Assembly (NCBI GenBank): GCA_030710605.1
Contig: CP092863.1
Location: forward strand, 113,212,010 to 113,276,009
Reading direction: 5' to 3'
From: Cordylochernes scorpioides
Lineage: Eukaryota; Arthropoda; Arachnida; Pseudoscorpiones; Chernetidae
DNA length: 64,000 nt
Below the pieces are notes generated by a model. That model searched no databases, had not been told where the DNA came from, and was given only the letters and a program-made list of their open reading frames with translations. The translations under genes were made by a program, and so were the position numbers. Of the stretch, positions 24,851 through 36,808 are shown piece by piece (position 1 is the first letter of the stretch; every line of letters starts with the position of its first letter).

Positions 24851-26080
24851 AGAAAGGAGAGCAAAAACGTTTTGACGTGCGGTCAGAAAAAAACCGAGGT
24901 CGAGTTAATATACCGGATCGTAAACGCTCAATTCACCGACACACAAATTATCCCAAGTTGGTGGCAAAAAAATCTTGATTTACAAGAGAGATAGCATTAT
25001 ATTGAGAGGAAAACTTATCTCAAATGTCAATTTAATCATTAAGCTTGATCTCGCTTTAAAAATTGAGGGTAAAAAGAAAGAAAAAGAAAGTGAACATATG
25101 CACTTAGTTCGAAAGACATTGTCGAAAGGAAGTTATGAAGCAGAAAGCTGTATGAAGTGACAAGTTTATTGTCACACTCTGAGGTTTGGACTCATCTTAA
25201 CAATTAAAATCAGTATTGAGCTAGTTTATTTAAATTCCAATTTTAACTATGACAAAAATTAGGTTGGGGACAAGTCAAAAGAAACTTTTTCCAATTAGAC
25301 TTTATGATTATAGTAGAATTCTACTATAACGGCAAAGCCAGTCTAAAATATTAAATCAAAAAAGTGAAAATTAATTCACGAATGTTATTTTAACCTCAAA
25401 TTCCCGTTTTGATAACGGAGAGCAAAAAAAAAAAAGTGCGGTTTCACCAGGATAGAACCATACACTTCTCTCTCTAAGTAAAATTTCCAGAGAAGATACG
25501 AAGTTCAAGCATATCTCATTTTACCATCTTTACTTACTAAATTTACAGATCCGGCATCCATGGATTTTGGTGCTTTTGGCTTGTTGAGACAGCGGCTAAG
25601 AAATAAGAGACTTAACATGACCAATAGATTTTGGAAAGTATGTTTTAAGTCCTGGAATGATATTAGTCTCAAAGTTCGACAAAAATTATCCTTATAGTTA
25701 TAAGGCTGGTAGTATTGTCTGGGCATCCTGTTGACTATAAAAATGTTTGAATAAATTGTGTTTATTCAATCAAGGTTTGAAACAGTCAGTTCAGATACTG
25801 GGCACCTACTATATTTCACATAGTACGATATCTAACGGCATTTGTTATTATTTGTTTATGTTACTCCTGTAGAAGGGAGGAGATGCTCGATAGCTTGAGA
25901 TAACATTAATAAAAATGAAAATAAACTTATCTCTAGAAACCTTTTGTATTATTTGATTGATATATATGGTACACATGTTAAGGATATAAAGAATATTTTA
26001 CATAGAAGATGTTCTAGTGCGCCAAAGAGTCTATCAACAGTATCACTATAAAAGGAAGTTCCAAAAATGCGATATAACAG
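24850..26080. other. AT-rich intergenic DNA
   Basis: No gene or repeat recognised. Short open frames only. Confidence 0.45.
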
Positions 26081-26084
26081 CGGT

Positions 26085-26250
26085 ATGGTAGATTAAAATG
26101 GCGAAACCGCTGAGAGGGTTCACCACTGATGAGCCAGGCCCTCTCATTAATTTTTCCATTGCAGTAAGGACAGTAGAAATTGCTTAATATCAAAAAGAAT
26201 CTTACGCCTTTAAAATAGTTTCGAATAGAAGATGTTCCTTAAATTTTGAC
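26085..26250 (+). mobile_element. Foldback-family half element
   Basis: GGCGAAACCGCTGAGAGGGT, then CCACTGATGAGCCAGGCCCT, then TTTTTCCATTGCAGTAAGGA. This is the same arm sequence as the full palindrome at 30885-31190, but only one arm is present. Confidence 0.65.
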
Positions 26251-26524
26251 AATTCAAACATTTATACAATTGACTCTTTATGTATTTAAAACATGCTTCA
26301 TATTGCTGCACCAGGTTGCGGTTTGACAGATTCGTCGACCTTAGTTTTCTCCTCACACATTCCCTGCGTCATTGTCCTGACAGGTTTCAACCATATTAAA
26401 TATAAATAAGGGAATAGAACAAAGCAATCTCCTCCAAACATTTTCAATGTTTTTCTTTCACCCTCCTCTAAAAATAAATGATCAAAATGTAAACAATATG
26501 TTACAAAATATAAATAATTATTAT

Positions 26525-26640
26525 ATAGTACATAATCGGTTGGTGTTGTGGCTTTGTCGCCGACCCGAGGCCGCTAGTTTGCGGCAACGGTCAATAGATG
26601 GGGTCTAGGTTTGACGTATATTTTGACGGGAAATGCGCCC
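26525..26640 (+). mobile_element. Hammerhead family 1 element, ribozyme part absent
   Basis: GGTGTTGTGGCTTTGTCGCC, GACCCGAGGC, AGTTTGCGGC and GGTCAATAGATGG match the region downstream of the ribozyme at 49200-49330. The ribozyme itself is not present at this locus. Confidence 0.6.
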
Positions 26641-26644
26641 TAGG

Positions 26645-28410
26645 CTTTTATAATCTGTTAATATTAATAATATAAAATGAAGTTATAATATGATTGATTA
26701 TTTTAAATAAATGGAGGGGCGCATCAAACATGATGCAACAATAAAGATAATTGAAAAGTAATAACCTACACTTCCAAACTATATAAATTAATGAATGACG
26801 CATCTCTAAACATTCTGAAAATTAAAAAAAAATCAATTGAGAGATAACGTTTTGAAGTGTATGTAGATAAATGTAATTTGTCATGTTATATCTCTGAACG
26901 AAAGAAAGGGTTAAATGTTGCCCTTGTAATCTATCGAGGCTAGCTTTGTGATTTTGAGGAAAAACCACTTAAAACGTGCCTCCGAGAAACGATATGTTCG
27001 AAAAAAAAAGTTTTTACGATTTCTTCGATTCATTTTTAAATGTAGAAAAAATGAAATATAAATTCTTATCAATAGAGATTTGAAATGTATTCTATAGTAC
27101 TACTCTATTAAAAAGGCGTGGTGTTATCTGAAAAATTGTGGAGATATATCATATATTAAAAAAAACATTATAGAATATATATATGTGAAACTATACAATT
27201 TCTGTTCATTTCTATTAGTTGAAATCTAGAGAGATACCTTAAAAGGATTTCTATTTCATTAATACTAGGAAAATTATAGAAATTGGAGTTAACACGGTAA
27301 ATCGCCAAAGATTTCACAGCAATTGCCATTTATCAATAATGTCGCAAATAATTCGATGGCTGATAGCACTCCAATTTATTACAGGCGCCATACAAACCTT
27401 TTTTTTTTATAATGTAGAGAATGCCTTTGTAGTGAAGTATTCATTTACTTGTGATTTTGGACATGTCCCGGCAATATGACATCTAGTGATTTCTTTCTTG
27501 TTTAATTATAAGCGACATTATCTAGGGATGTTTTATGAATGGTTTAACAAGAAAGTCTACCGTCAATCAAACAGTAGCGTTCTGTAGCTTTAAGATTGTT
27601 TCTAGTAGTTGTATTGTAAATATGAAGGTTCTTTGAGCAGATAAACAATATCCGACGTTTTATATGCGAAATACATTTTCTTCTTGTTTTATATATCGGG
27701 GGTTTATCCAACATTCACCGGTAAACTCCAGGAATAGGTTCTACACACATAAAAACAATAGTTCTATGATAATTTTTCTAAAATTGATCCATTTTCGAAT
27801 TTAACCACTTTTTTTTTTTTTTTACATTAAAAGCTAAATGCATTAATTGAAGTTTCTATGAAGATGACGTTCATTTTATTGCTATTTGCCACTTTTTAAA
27901 AAACTATTCCTTATATAATTTTAAAGCGAACTATTTTTAAAAATCGATTTATTTTAGAATATTGATATTATTTATTTGAGTAAAACCCGGGCTCCTGGAG
28001 AGCAATCCCTCGAAATAATTTGAGATAAAAAGTTATTTTCTCTTCACCATATCCAGGTACGCCCCTTTTATATATAAACTAATTGTATTTTAAAATAAGT
28101 TTGTGCAAAAAACTTTGAAAAATTTCGTTTGTTTTCAAATTAAAAAAATATATATATATAATTATATGAGGTAAGCAATGAGTATATTTTTTATTAAAAC
28201 AAAGACTTTCGAACAAAAGTAGCTCTTCTACTGACTTATCCTGATAACTAAGAAAATATCGACTACTTACAACATGAATTATTTATGTGAAGCATAAATA
28301 ACTACGTGAGAGGTATTGTAGTTTAAATAAGGGTTATTGTGACAAATATATATATAGAAACATTACCTAAACAAAACTTATCCATGAAGAAATAGCGCTG
28401 GAGATATATT
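26645..28410. other. AT-rich intergenic DNA
   Basis: No gene recognised. Poly-T/A tracts near 27400 and 27815. Confidence 0.5.
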
Positions 28411-28414
28411 CTTA

Positions 28415-28802
28415 TTGTAGAACGACATTTGAAAATTATCCTGCATGTGTTTCTTTTGAACGAAAAATCGAAATGTATTTCAAGGAGAAATAACGATTAT
28501 TTCTAACCTTAAGGATGAAGTATGAAAGGATGAATTGTGAAGAGTAATGATGAACGGAAAAATAAAAGTGTTCAGGGATAGGAATCGAACCCACAATGTT
28601 CCGCTTACCGGGCATATGCCATGTCCACTAGGCTACCCTGGACATATTTTTCCGTTCGTAAATATTGTATAAAGTAATTTATAATACAATATAATGCGGC
28701 TTATGATTGTAGAACGACATTTGAAAATTATCCCGTATGTGTTTCCCTTGAACGAAAAATCTAAATTTATTTCAAGGAGAAATAACGATTATTTCTAACC
28801 TT
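28415..28802 (-). mobile_element. tRNA-like retroposon, tandem (1.3-unit) copy
   Basis: A ~95-bp segment starting TTGTAGAACGACATTTGAAA occurs at 28415-28510 and again at 28708-28802, a 293-bp period. The interval holds a tRNA-like sequence on the minus strand and AATACAATATAATGCGGCTT. The whole unit is homologous to the monomer at 50729-51034, so this locus is a head-to-tail partial dimer. Confidence 0.8.
28571..28642 (-). ncRNA. tRNA-like cloverleaf (non-decoding), copy 1
   Basis: 72 nt. Acceptor TCCAGGG pairs with CCCTGAA (one mismatch). D arm GCC/GGC; T arm GTGGG/CCTAT with loop TTCGATT. The anticodon loop is CCGGTAA: position 33 is C instead of U and the stem has an A-G mismatch, so it is not a working tRNA. 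Flanking ACGGAAAAATA and TATTTTTCCGT extend the acceptor helix. Confidence 0.65.
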
Positions 28803-29824
28803 GTTGACAAGTCTTCTTGAGAAGTAAAATTGGGATGTCAATATCAAACTTTGAAATGAAGAGCGAGAAGTCAATCTCAGTACTAGTCTCGACCGTGAAC
28901 AGGAACTTTTCGAGAAACTGTCAATAAAATTCTCTATATTAGATGATCACAAGCCAAAATCATTGATTCAGGGAAATATTCCCCATGTTATTCAGAATAT
29001 TCTATGAAAACTGCGTCAAATTTTATCGAAACACACACACGTATTTATAACTAGAACCTATTTCAAAACAGACCTTATACTTAAATGATAAAAATTCGAA
29101 ATGAAGGGCATGTCTTATCAGTGGTTAACCCTCTCAGCGATTTCGAAATTCTCCTGACCCGCTCTACTATTGTATTAGGTGTGTTCTTTGGTAATTTACG
29201 TTTATTAGTGAATTCAGACTAATGCCGTTTAAGGAAATTATGGACGTTTCTAGGACTACAGAAACATATATATATAAACAAGGAAATATATAATTGAAAA
29301 AGCCGAGATAGTCCCCCCCCCCCCACAATTTTCGACAATAGAGGGTGCTAAGCTTTTATTTCACATAATATTCTATGCTTTAAAAGATGCCATAACATTA
29401 CGTCCCAAGGACGCAACGATTGACAAAAATATGTAGTCAAATACCTACCCGTAGAAGGGCGTCTTGTCCCAAAGCTTGTACTATCGTTCTCTTATATATA
29501 AAGAAGCTCTTCTCCCTGACTTGTTTCTTCTTCTATAAAATTGTTTACTCAAGATTTATTGTTTAATGGGTGAATTAGCGGTTTCATATGTCACAAAGGC
29601 TATTGTCATCTTTTCATTTTTTTCCATGAAATTTTTCAAAGTTGCAACTTGAAAAAAAAAATCTTTTTTTCCACTATTTTTTCCCATCCCTAATATTTCC
29701 GTCCTAATCAGAATGTTCGTTAGCTGAGAAAGCTTGGCTTTGACATTGATTGACATGTAGTTGGTGATATCTGTTCAAAGGTCAAAAGGAAATATCTCCA
29801 GAACACAAAAACAGCCAATAATAT

Positions 29825-30507
29825 TGCCACGTGGAAAATTAAGGAAGACAAACTTCAGGATGAGACAACAATTTATTTCAGGCAAGAACAAACTATGAAT
29901 GGTAAACAAAAGATAAGCCACGAGGTAAATTTACAGAGTAGAAAAATATAATCATAAAAATAACCACTCTGTTAATAAAAATAATAAATACTTTGTTACA
30001 TAGCTTCTTCCCTATGGGAGCTGTGACCCACAGCTAGCAATTATTGTAGATACTGACATGGATCTGACGTGCTTCTGCCAAGGATTCCATCGAAGTCTTG
30101 GAACTTTGTCCCTAGTACCTCTGCGTCCTTTTTCTTGCGGCTTGAAGAGAGGCTTTGTCGTCGTATCGTCTATAGGGACATCGTCATCTTCGAAGAAAGT
30201 CTTGGCTTCAGCACGGCGGTGGAATCCTGGAGTCAGTCTCCGAAAATGTAGATCACAGCACCCATGGCTTCAAGGTCTTCTCGGCGGTCTTCAGTTTGTC
30301 TTCCCTAACTTACCCAGCATCTCCACCAAAATGCCACGTGGAAAATTAGGGAAGACAAACTCCAGGATGAGACAGCAATTTATTTCAGGCAAGGACAAAC
30401 TATGAACGGTAAACAAAAGATAAGCCACGAGGAAAATTTAAAGAGTAGCAAAATATAATCATAAAAATAACCACTCTGTTGATAAAAATAATAAATACTT
30501 TGTTACA
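29825..30507 (-). mobile_element. Miniature LTR retrotransposon (TRIM-like)
   Basis: Two 176-bp direct repeats, 29825-30000 and 30332-30507, differ by a handful of bases. On the minus strand each starts TGTAACAAAG and ends CCACGTGGCA. ATAT flanks both sides (29821-29824; 30508-30511) as target duplication. The minus orientation is fixed by a primer binding site directly inside the 5' LTR (TGGTGGAGATGCTGGG, about 30312-30327; TGG complements a tRNA CCA end) and a purine tract AGGGAAGAAG before the 3' LTR at about 30003-30012. The ~330-bp interior has an open frame on the minus strand (FFEDDDVPIDD, KPLFKPQEKGRRG) ending just before the purine tract, perhaps the tail of a lost polyprotein. Too short to be autonomous. 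Confidence 0.88.
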
Positions 30508-30884
30508 ATATTATTGTTGAGGAGTTTAAGGACTGGGAAGGTCTACGAGTGGTTTTCCCGTTTCAGAAATGGCGACATATCACATGAAGACCGTCCGCGA
30601 TATGACCGACCTTCGACGAAATAAATGATGAAATGTTCCAGAAATTTCATCAGCTATTTTTAAATAAATTTGTCGAAAAACGCATCATACAATCATCAAA
30701 AGGTATCAAATTTAGTAAGAGATTTGTGAAGGTGAAATAAGTCTGAATAACATGTGTATAAATCAACAATTTGTATATTATCAAAATTACTCTCAGAATT
30801 TTATAACAGTTTATATGTTCACAGTTAACAGCCCATGTTAGAGAAAAATATTATGTATTTTTCTCTATTATATTATGATGCATC

Positions 30885-31190
30885 TGTTATGAAAATTTGA
30901 AACTATTATAGACGCGTATGATTCTTAAAAAAAAAAAAAACAATTTATAATGCCCTTACTGCAATGGAAAAATTATTGGGAGGGCCTGGGTCATCAGTGG
31001 TGAACCCTCCCAGGTTTCGCCAGTTTAATGCTATAAAATAGGTAGATTAAACTGGAAAAACCTGGGAGGGTTCACCACTGATGAGCCAGGCCCTCCCAAT
31101 AATTTTTCCATTTCAGTAAGGGCAGTAGAAATTGTTTATTTTTAAAAAGAATCATACGCGTCTATAATAGTTTCGAATTTTTCTCTATCC
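30885..31190. mobile_element. Foldback MITE, ~140-bp arms
   Basis: The left arm from TTTGAAACTATTATAGACGC and the right arm ending GCGTCTATAATAGTTTCGAA are complementary over about 140 bp around a centre near 31040. Contains GGGAGGGCCTGG and CCACTGATGAGCCAGG. Same family as 12725, 26085 and 61285. Confidence 0.85.
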
Positions 31191-31760
31191 CCTCTCATTT
31201 CAAATCACATCTGTTTCGCCATATGAAGAAACGCCTGAGGTTTATCCATTCTACTCTGACAGTTTCTCGAGGGTTTTGGAAACTTTTGGCAAATAAATAA
31301 AAAGAGAGACAGTATTTTGTCGAATAGAAAACATAGAAAATATTCAAGAAAGATAAATAACCCAATGCATTTTGGGGATTAAAAATATAGTCTTAATTTT
31401 TGAAAATATTTTCTAAGCTAATTACCTAATACATCTACTTACGTTTCCATGATAATATAAATTTAGCTGCATTCACCCATTCTGGATGAATGGAAGTCGA
31501 CAACGTATTTCTCCCAGGCGTATTGACGATCCAGGATCAAATGCTATTTATAAGTTACTGACAATTAGCAACAGCGTTAAAGTATTCTTCTACTTTTAAT
31601 TTGCATTTCAAGAAATCACCTTTTTTCCCTATGTAAATGCACATTGCGCTGAGTGTGTGTTTATTAAGTATTTATTATATATATTAAAATATATAGAGAA
31701 TACTTTACCCAATAAAGTTACCTATTGTGAAAATATAATTACCTATTGCTTTAAGCGTTT

Positions 31761-32030
31761 ACAGTTGGACCAGATGGAGAAGATGGGAGAGGAAAGACGT
31801 TTGTTTAAAGTCATCAGAAAAAGAAAGAAGAATTGGATGGAACATATATTATGAGTAAATGAATAGAAAGAGAGAACGGTAGGAAGAAGAAAAATTGCAT
31901 CGATAGATTAAATAAACTGACAATAAAACTGAAGAAATTAAAAGAACTCGAGAAGTATGGCGTTACTGAAGACTAGATCTTCTCAAGTGCATAGAAACCG
32001 AAGTTAGACCTCCATTTACTGAACATGCTT
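31761..32030 (+). pseudogene. Non-LTR retrotransposon reverse transcriptase C-terminal tail
   Basis: The frame reads EKMGEERRLFKVIRKRKKNW then MEHIL and a stop, continuing as degraded GRRKIASID and, in a shifted frame, YGVTED. This corresponds, from memory, to the C-terminal GEE-LLK-I-KR-NWIGHVLR and GRR segment of non-LTR polyproteins, downstream of the reverse transcriptase. Several stops; 5'-truncated as usual for such insertions. It abuts the element starting at 32039. Confidence 0.6.
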
Positions 32031-32038
32031 TTATCTAA

Positions 32039-32750
32039 TACTAGCCGAATGACCCGGGCAACGCCCGGGTTTTACTCGATTAAATGTTTTTATTCAAATA
32101 CTATTCGTTACAATTATAAATTGGCGCCGTGGATGTCACTCTTGTGAAACGTCCCGCTCCAAACTTTGTGTCTGAGAAGCGATATTTTTATAGAGAGATG
32201 ATCTGGCTTTGTGTCTTCTGCTCGAATGAATTTTTTTATGTTAGAATTTTGTTCCTGCATACTAAAAATGAACTGGCTTCACCCGTGATCCCTGCTTTTT
32301 GGAATTTTTACCGATATAATTCCCGATATAAACATGATACAGCAATATTGTCATCATCATTTTCTGACTAAAAAACAACTATTTTTGCCCAGAACCTGTC
32401 AATTTCATTTTTTATTGGCTAAAATTCCGATAAATATCTCTTCCAAATTTTTCTCTATGTCCTGTCAAAACACGTTTTACATGTAGCTTAGGTCAGCTGA
32501 TATTACTTCCCATCTTCACCGCTAGAGGCGCTGCTTGCGAGCGAAAAGGCAAATTTGTAACGCAATTTGCAAATAACTCGAATAATATTCGGGATAGAGA
32601 CCTGAAATTTTCACTATAAGTTTTTCCAGCTTCTACTATATATACTGTTAAAATTTCAGTCAGATTAGTTACGTATTGTGGACGTGTATAGCCGACATAG
32701 GAACAAACATACATACATACATACACTGACTTTTATATATATAGGGATAT
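32039..32750 (+). mobile_element. Interspersed non-autonomous element, ACTAG...TATATATAG termini
   Basis: Begins ACTAGCCGAATGACCCGGGC with a short GC hairpin (CCCGGGCAACGCCCGGG). Ends in four CATA repeats and ACTGACTTTTATATATATAG. A second element with the same two ends lies at 47932-49150. No protein. Class not certain. Confidence 0.6.
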
Positions 32751-33229
32751 CTCAAAGTTTTATTGGGCCTCGAATTCATTTAATGAAAGATATTTCTCTT
32801 TATATATATATTTTTCCTGAAGTATTTTCAAATCTCCATAAATGTGAAGGCATTATTTGTGGTGTGAGGAAAAAAAAATAGTGGAATAAAGATTTTTTTA
32901 AAGTTGAAATTTTCACGGAAAAATAAAAAGAAGACAATAGTCTGTCAGCGTCTTTGTGCCACATAAAACCGGTATTTATGCTAATTCACTCACGGGCAAT
33001 GAAGCTTTAGCAACAAGAAGGAAATATCAGATTGAGATAAAATGTTGTCCACTTACTCATAAAGACGATACAAACACACGGTCAACTTATACGACAGGTA
33101 TTATGTTTTATAATTTTGCTGTACACCTAATAATAATAAATAGGGAGTCGCCTTTTGTTGCGATGCGTGCTGTAACTCGAAAAGACATGCGAATCAATTG
33201 ATGTTGCCCTTTAGAAGACGAGTCTACAT

Positions 33230-34080
33230 CTCCTGGTCGGAGTCTTTCAAATCCAGTATATTGTGGCACTGCGGTAACTGGGGTTTCGGCTGGCCCTACG
33301 CATGCTCAATGAGGGACAGGGAACCTGAACGAACTGACCATAGAAGAGTCATCATGTAGGAGGTCCAGGAAAGTCCTTGCAGTATGCGGCCGAACTGTTG
33401 GAAGATCGCCTCAGGAATCTAAGACAGGACGTGGAGAACACGAGGTCGCAGAGCCGTTAATGTGCCACGTACAAGGGAGGTCCGGTATCATAACCTCCTA
33501 CCATGTTGTTTGCAGTTCGTGGTGCTGAGAAGTAAAAATGGAATTGTAGCGATTGACTTGGGTCTCGAAATCTGGATGCGATTATCATATAACCCCAACG
33601 TAACGTGCCATTCATCGTTAAGCCATTCAGTGGTGTTTCGAGATAATCGGACTTGAAGCAACTAGTAACGCCTGTATCCTCATTTTCTCAACTTATAGCC
33701 ATGCCTGTAGAAGGATTATAAAGATCCGAAAGCTTTGTACTTTCACAAATAAAGAAACACATCGCTACTATTTATATTCTTATTTCACACTTCTAATAAA
33801 ACGCCTGTTTTGAGGGATTTTAATGACAGGACAAGCGGTGAAATCATAGATTTACTTTCTCAAGGCGTCTTAATATGTTTGTGTAACACACTGTGGACCG
33901 GGTTAGCGCACGATCCTCTCTACTCGTGCGTCCTGTTTGCCGCGTGGCTTCCAACACAATCGGCTGGGAGGAAGTTAGAAGGATTGACGTGCTGCCATTT
34001 GACCACCCTGCTGCTTTTGTCTGAAACTCCGCCGACTGTGAAATATAACTTCTGCTCAATCCGTACAAGATCTTGACACA
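33230..34080. other. Mixed-composition block, unassigned
   Basis: GC-richer than the flanks at 33240-33480 and 33880-34020. Contains AATAAAG at about 33749 and ends of LTR-like appearance (TTATTTCACA near 33780; TGTGTAACACACTG near 33880), but I can find no repeat partner, gag or pol frame. Possibly an eroded LTR element. Confidence 0.3.
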
Positions 34081-34737
34081 GGGTCAAAATCCAACAAACA
34101 AAAAATCACTACAAGTGCATAATATGCTAGTTCAATGGTAATATTAATAGTAAAACGGTGTTTTTCTTGCCTTACAAAACAATTCAAAGTAAAACACAAT
34201 TAAAAACTAAAAATAAAAAAGAGCTACATACAAATGAAGTAAATTTTAAATATATTCAATAAAATCAAAGTTAGGTAATATCCAAATTAAGGAAAATCCC
34301 CAAATCAACCGGCATATTTTTTATATAAAAAATGGCAAAAGTGTGATGAATATATTTCCTTTTAGTTTATTATAAATAAAATAACAATTTTAACAAAATA
34401 TTTGCGCAATTTCTAAATACAAACTCTATACGAGGGTGTGTATTTCAATAAGTAGTTTGGTAAGCGTTGGTAAATAACGTTATTGTTACCACCATGTACA
34501 GATATTCTTTAAACGCACGCATGCGCCAAATTTCGCATTGATTCATGGACTTGATATTGCAGTGAGTCATCTCACGTTGTTTAGGCTACGGTGGAGATAG
34601 CGCAGTATCGTCTTTTTTTTTTTTTTTGATTGGGAAAACGTGTGAAGCAATTAAACAAGGCTGTTTATGGGAACCCTTCTCCATCCATTACTACAGTTAG
34701 ATATTAGTTTGATGGCTTTAAAAGAGATCAAACACAG

Positions 34738-35026
34738 TTCTTAAAATTAAAGATACTTCGGCCAGTAAATCTTTTTATTATCTCGACGTTTAAACAAATA
34801 CCTTTTGTTCTCGTCAGAAGCAAATAAAAATTAAAAGCATTTGGCAAGGCGTTGAAAATTATTAATTATTATATAAAATTTTAATTATGTTAAATATAAT
34901 AATTTTTAACGCTCGCCAAATGCTTTAATTTTTATTTGCTCCTGACGAGCACAAAAGGAATTTGTCGAGACGTCGAGATAATAAAAAAGGATTTACTGAC
35001 CGAAGTATTTTTAATTTTAAGAACTG
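34738..35026. mobile_element. Palindromic element with two hammerhead family 3 relics
   Basis: Arms of about 130 bp (AGTTCTTAAAATTAAAGATA left; TTTTTAATTTTAAGAACTGT right). The left arm on the minus strand and the right arm on the plus strand each contain CTGACGAG, an AT-rich stem II, and ACGTCGAGATAATAAAA. Core bases are damaged: G12 is lost in the left copy, and A14 is changed to G in the right (GAGAC). The arms also contain TTTGGCAAGGCGTT, shared with 21980-22015. Confidence 0.7.
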
Positions 35027-35129
35027 TAAACGCTGGCCAGGCAGCCTCCATCTTCACGAAGATACTGGTATTTGATGAGGATCTCCCGGCAGGTGTTGTT
35101 ACTGAGGAATCCATAGTTCACGACCTGAT

Positions 35130-35640
35130 TCTCTAAGATCAAAGAACGACAGTGTGTGTGAAATAACTGATACCATTGGTATGTTAACAAGGACTGTATC
35201 TAATATTTTACATGAAAGGTTGAAGATGGAAAAGTTATCTGGGGGCTTGAGGGTGCCAAGATTGCTCTTGATGGACAAAAAGCGAATGTGACTGTCAACT
35301 TCAAAGAGAGATCCAAAAGATTTTTAGCGGCGAGTTATGACCGTTGAAGAGACCTGGACAAATTATTAAATCCCGGAAAAACAAGCAGAAACAATGAGAT
35401 GCTTCTGGGGAATTTTCTCGAAAGAAAACGAAGATGGCCCCATCTGCCAGGAAAAGGTGACGCTTTTTTTTTTTTGGATTCACATAGGATTCTCAGGAAA
35501 GGGAAAATATATCTCTGGACAGTACGACACTTTGTTGTTAGACCATTTCGACAAGAAAATTGAAGAAGACACTGCCCCATTTGGCGAACCAAAAGTGTTT
35601 TTTTTTTCCACCATGGCAACTTTCCTTCACATTCATTAGG
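35130..35640 (+). pseudogene. Mariner transposase relic
   Basis: Plus-strand frames give GMLTRTVSNILHERL, GLRVPRLLLMDKKR, a stop, TVEETW (mariner VDETW, first catalytic Asp lost to Glu), then GKGKYISGQYDTLLLDHFDK and APFGEPKVFFFSTMATFLH, where the second catalytic HHDNAPSH block would be. The C-terminal third is missing. Several frameshifts and stops. No TIRs found, so an old, truncated copy. Confidence 0.7.
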
Positions 35641-35887
35641 GGTTTATTATTATTAATAGTAGTATTGGTGATGATAAAAATTGATTTATAAATATATATT
35701 ATTAATATTACAAATTTTATATTCTATACTTTTAATTGTGTGTGTGTCTGCGGGCAATTGAAGAAAGGAATAGGTGACTCCGCGCAAATGTTTTTATTAA
35801 AAAAGAAATTGAAATATTTTGGAGACAAGCTCTTCTTCAGCTAAAAACGCAAACTTATGGACATGGTAGAGGAGAGAGTTTGCCGCT

Positions 35888-36060
35888 TTTAAAAATATAT
35901 AACTATACAAATTAACATTATTAAAGTATAACAATTGATGATAATCACATGGTTCACTCAATTAACTTTTAAAAAGATATAACTATGAAAATTTAAATTA
36001 TATGAAAGTATAAGAATAGGATGATAATGGCATGGTTCAATGAACTTTTGTGGATGAATA
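35888..36060. repeat. Two-copy tandem duplication, ~100 bp
   Basis: ATATAACTATACAAATTAAC and ATATAACTATGAAAATTTAA start two diverged tandem copies, each containing GATGATAATCACATGGTTCA-like sequence. Confidence 0.6.
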
Positions 36061-36194
36061 ATATGTCAATTAAATTATTGAATGATACAATTTGCGACCT
36101 AACTTTCCGGTTAATGATTATCAGAACATGTACCGTGGTAAGGTGTGAAATACGAGTGCTAGTTATATGAAACGTCTGACTCAAGACGGGATCA

Positions 36195-36302
36195 TATGGA
36201 CATAGGTCGTTGTCAGTAGTTGTTATGCCTCTGTATCCTTAAAAAAAAAAAACAGACCAAATCAAAAATCTTCCACTTCCTTAAGTTTTGTCCATGAATG
36301 AA
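36195..36302. mobile_element. MITE relic (right end of the CTCATGGACAAAAC family)
   Basis: Ends CTTCCTTAAGTTTTGTCCAT preceded by a poly-A tract, as in the right end at 18725-18804. The left part is lost. Confidence 0.6.
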
Positions 36303-36501
36303 TATGAAGAGATTTTAATCAAAGTTTTGCGCACCATCTGACCCAAAAACGTTCTGTCACGAAAATGCCTTCTAATCCTACGTACCATACAGCCGTCTCA
36401 AAACTAACCAAGAAATACGCAAAGATAACAAGTGAAGGATGGTTAAAGATATGGACAATTCAGCATTATTTCAAGCGATAGTTTTCTCTATTTCTTCTCA
36501 A

Positions 36502-36808
36502 GGTTACTCACGCGAGTGCTGAAAACCGTCCAACACCCACGACCCGGGATCGAATCCCGCATTGGACACTTTTTTAAAGAAAAAAAATGCTTCAATGGCT
36601 TCCGATTTTTGCAAAAGTCCAATTCCACCAGTGAGTGCAAGTAAGCCAACGAGATTCTGGCACACTCGTAAGTGCAAAAGTCGAACTGCTTTCTACCATG
36701 GATAGACATGTGGGGTACTTACAGTAAAATCAGTCGCTAAATACTACCTACCATGACTATCATGGCCTATACGACGTATACTAAGGATAAATTAAAAACG
36801 AAAAAAAA
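36502..36808 (+). repeat. tRNA-derived SINE, copy 2
   Basis: Head GACCCGGGATCGAATCCCGC (B-box-like) then ATTGGACACTTTTTTAAAG, a body homologous to 22281-22590, and a poly-A tail at 36798-36808. Confidence 0.8.

Noticed and set aside
30058..30405. 115-codon plus-strand open frame
   Set aside because: Runs antisense through the interior and LTR of the miniature LTR element, whose PBS and purine tract place its coding direction on the minus strand.
35815..35870. Another hammerhead (CTGAAGA ... AAAATATTTC on the minus strand)
   Set aside because: GAAA is replaced by AAAA and neither stem I nor a solid stem II can be drawn. Only a vague resemblance.
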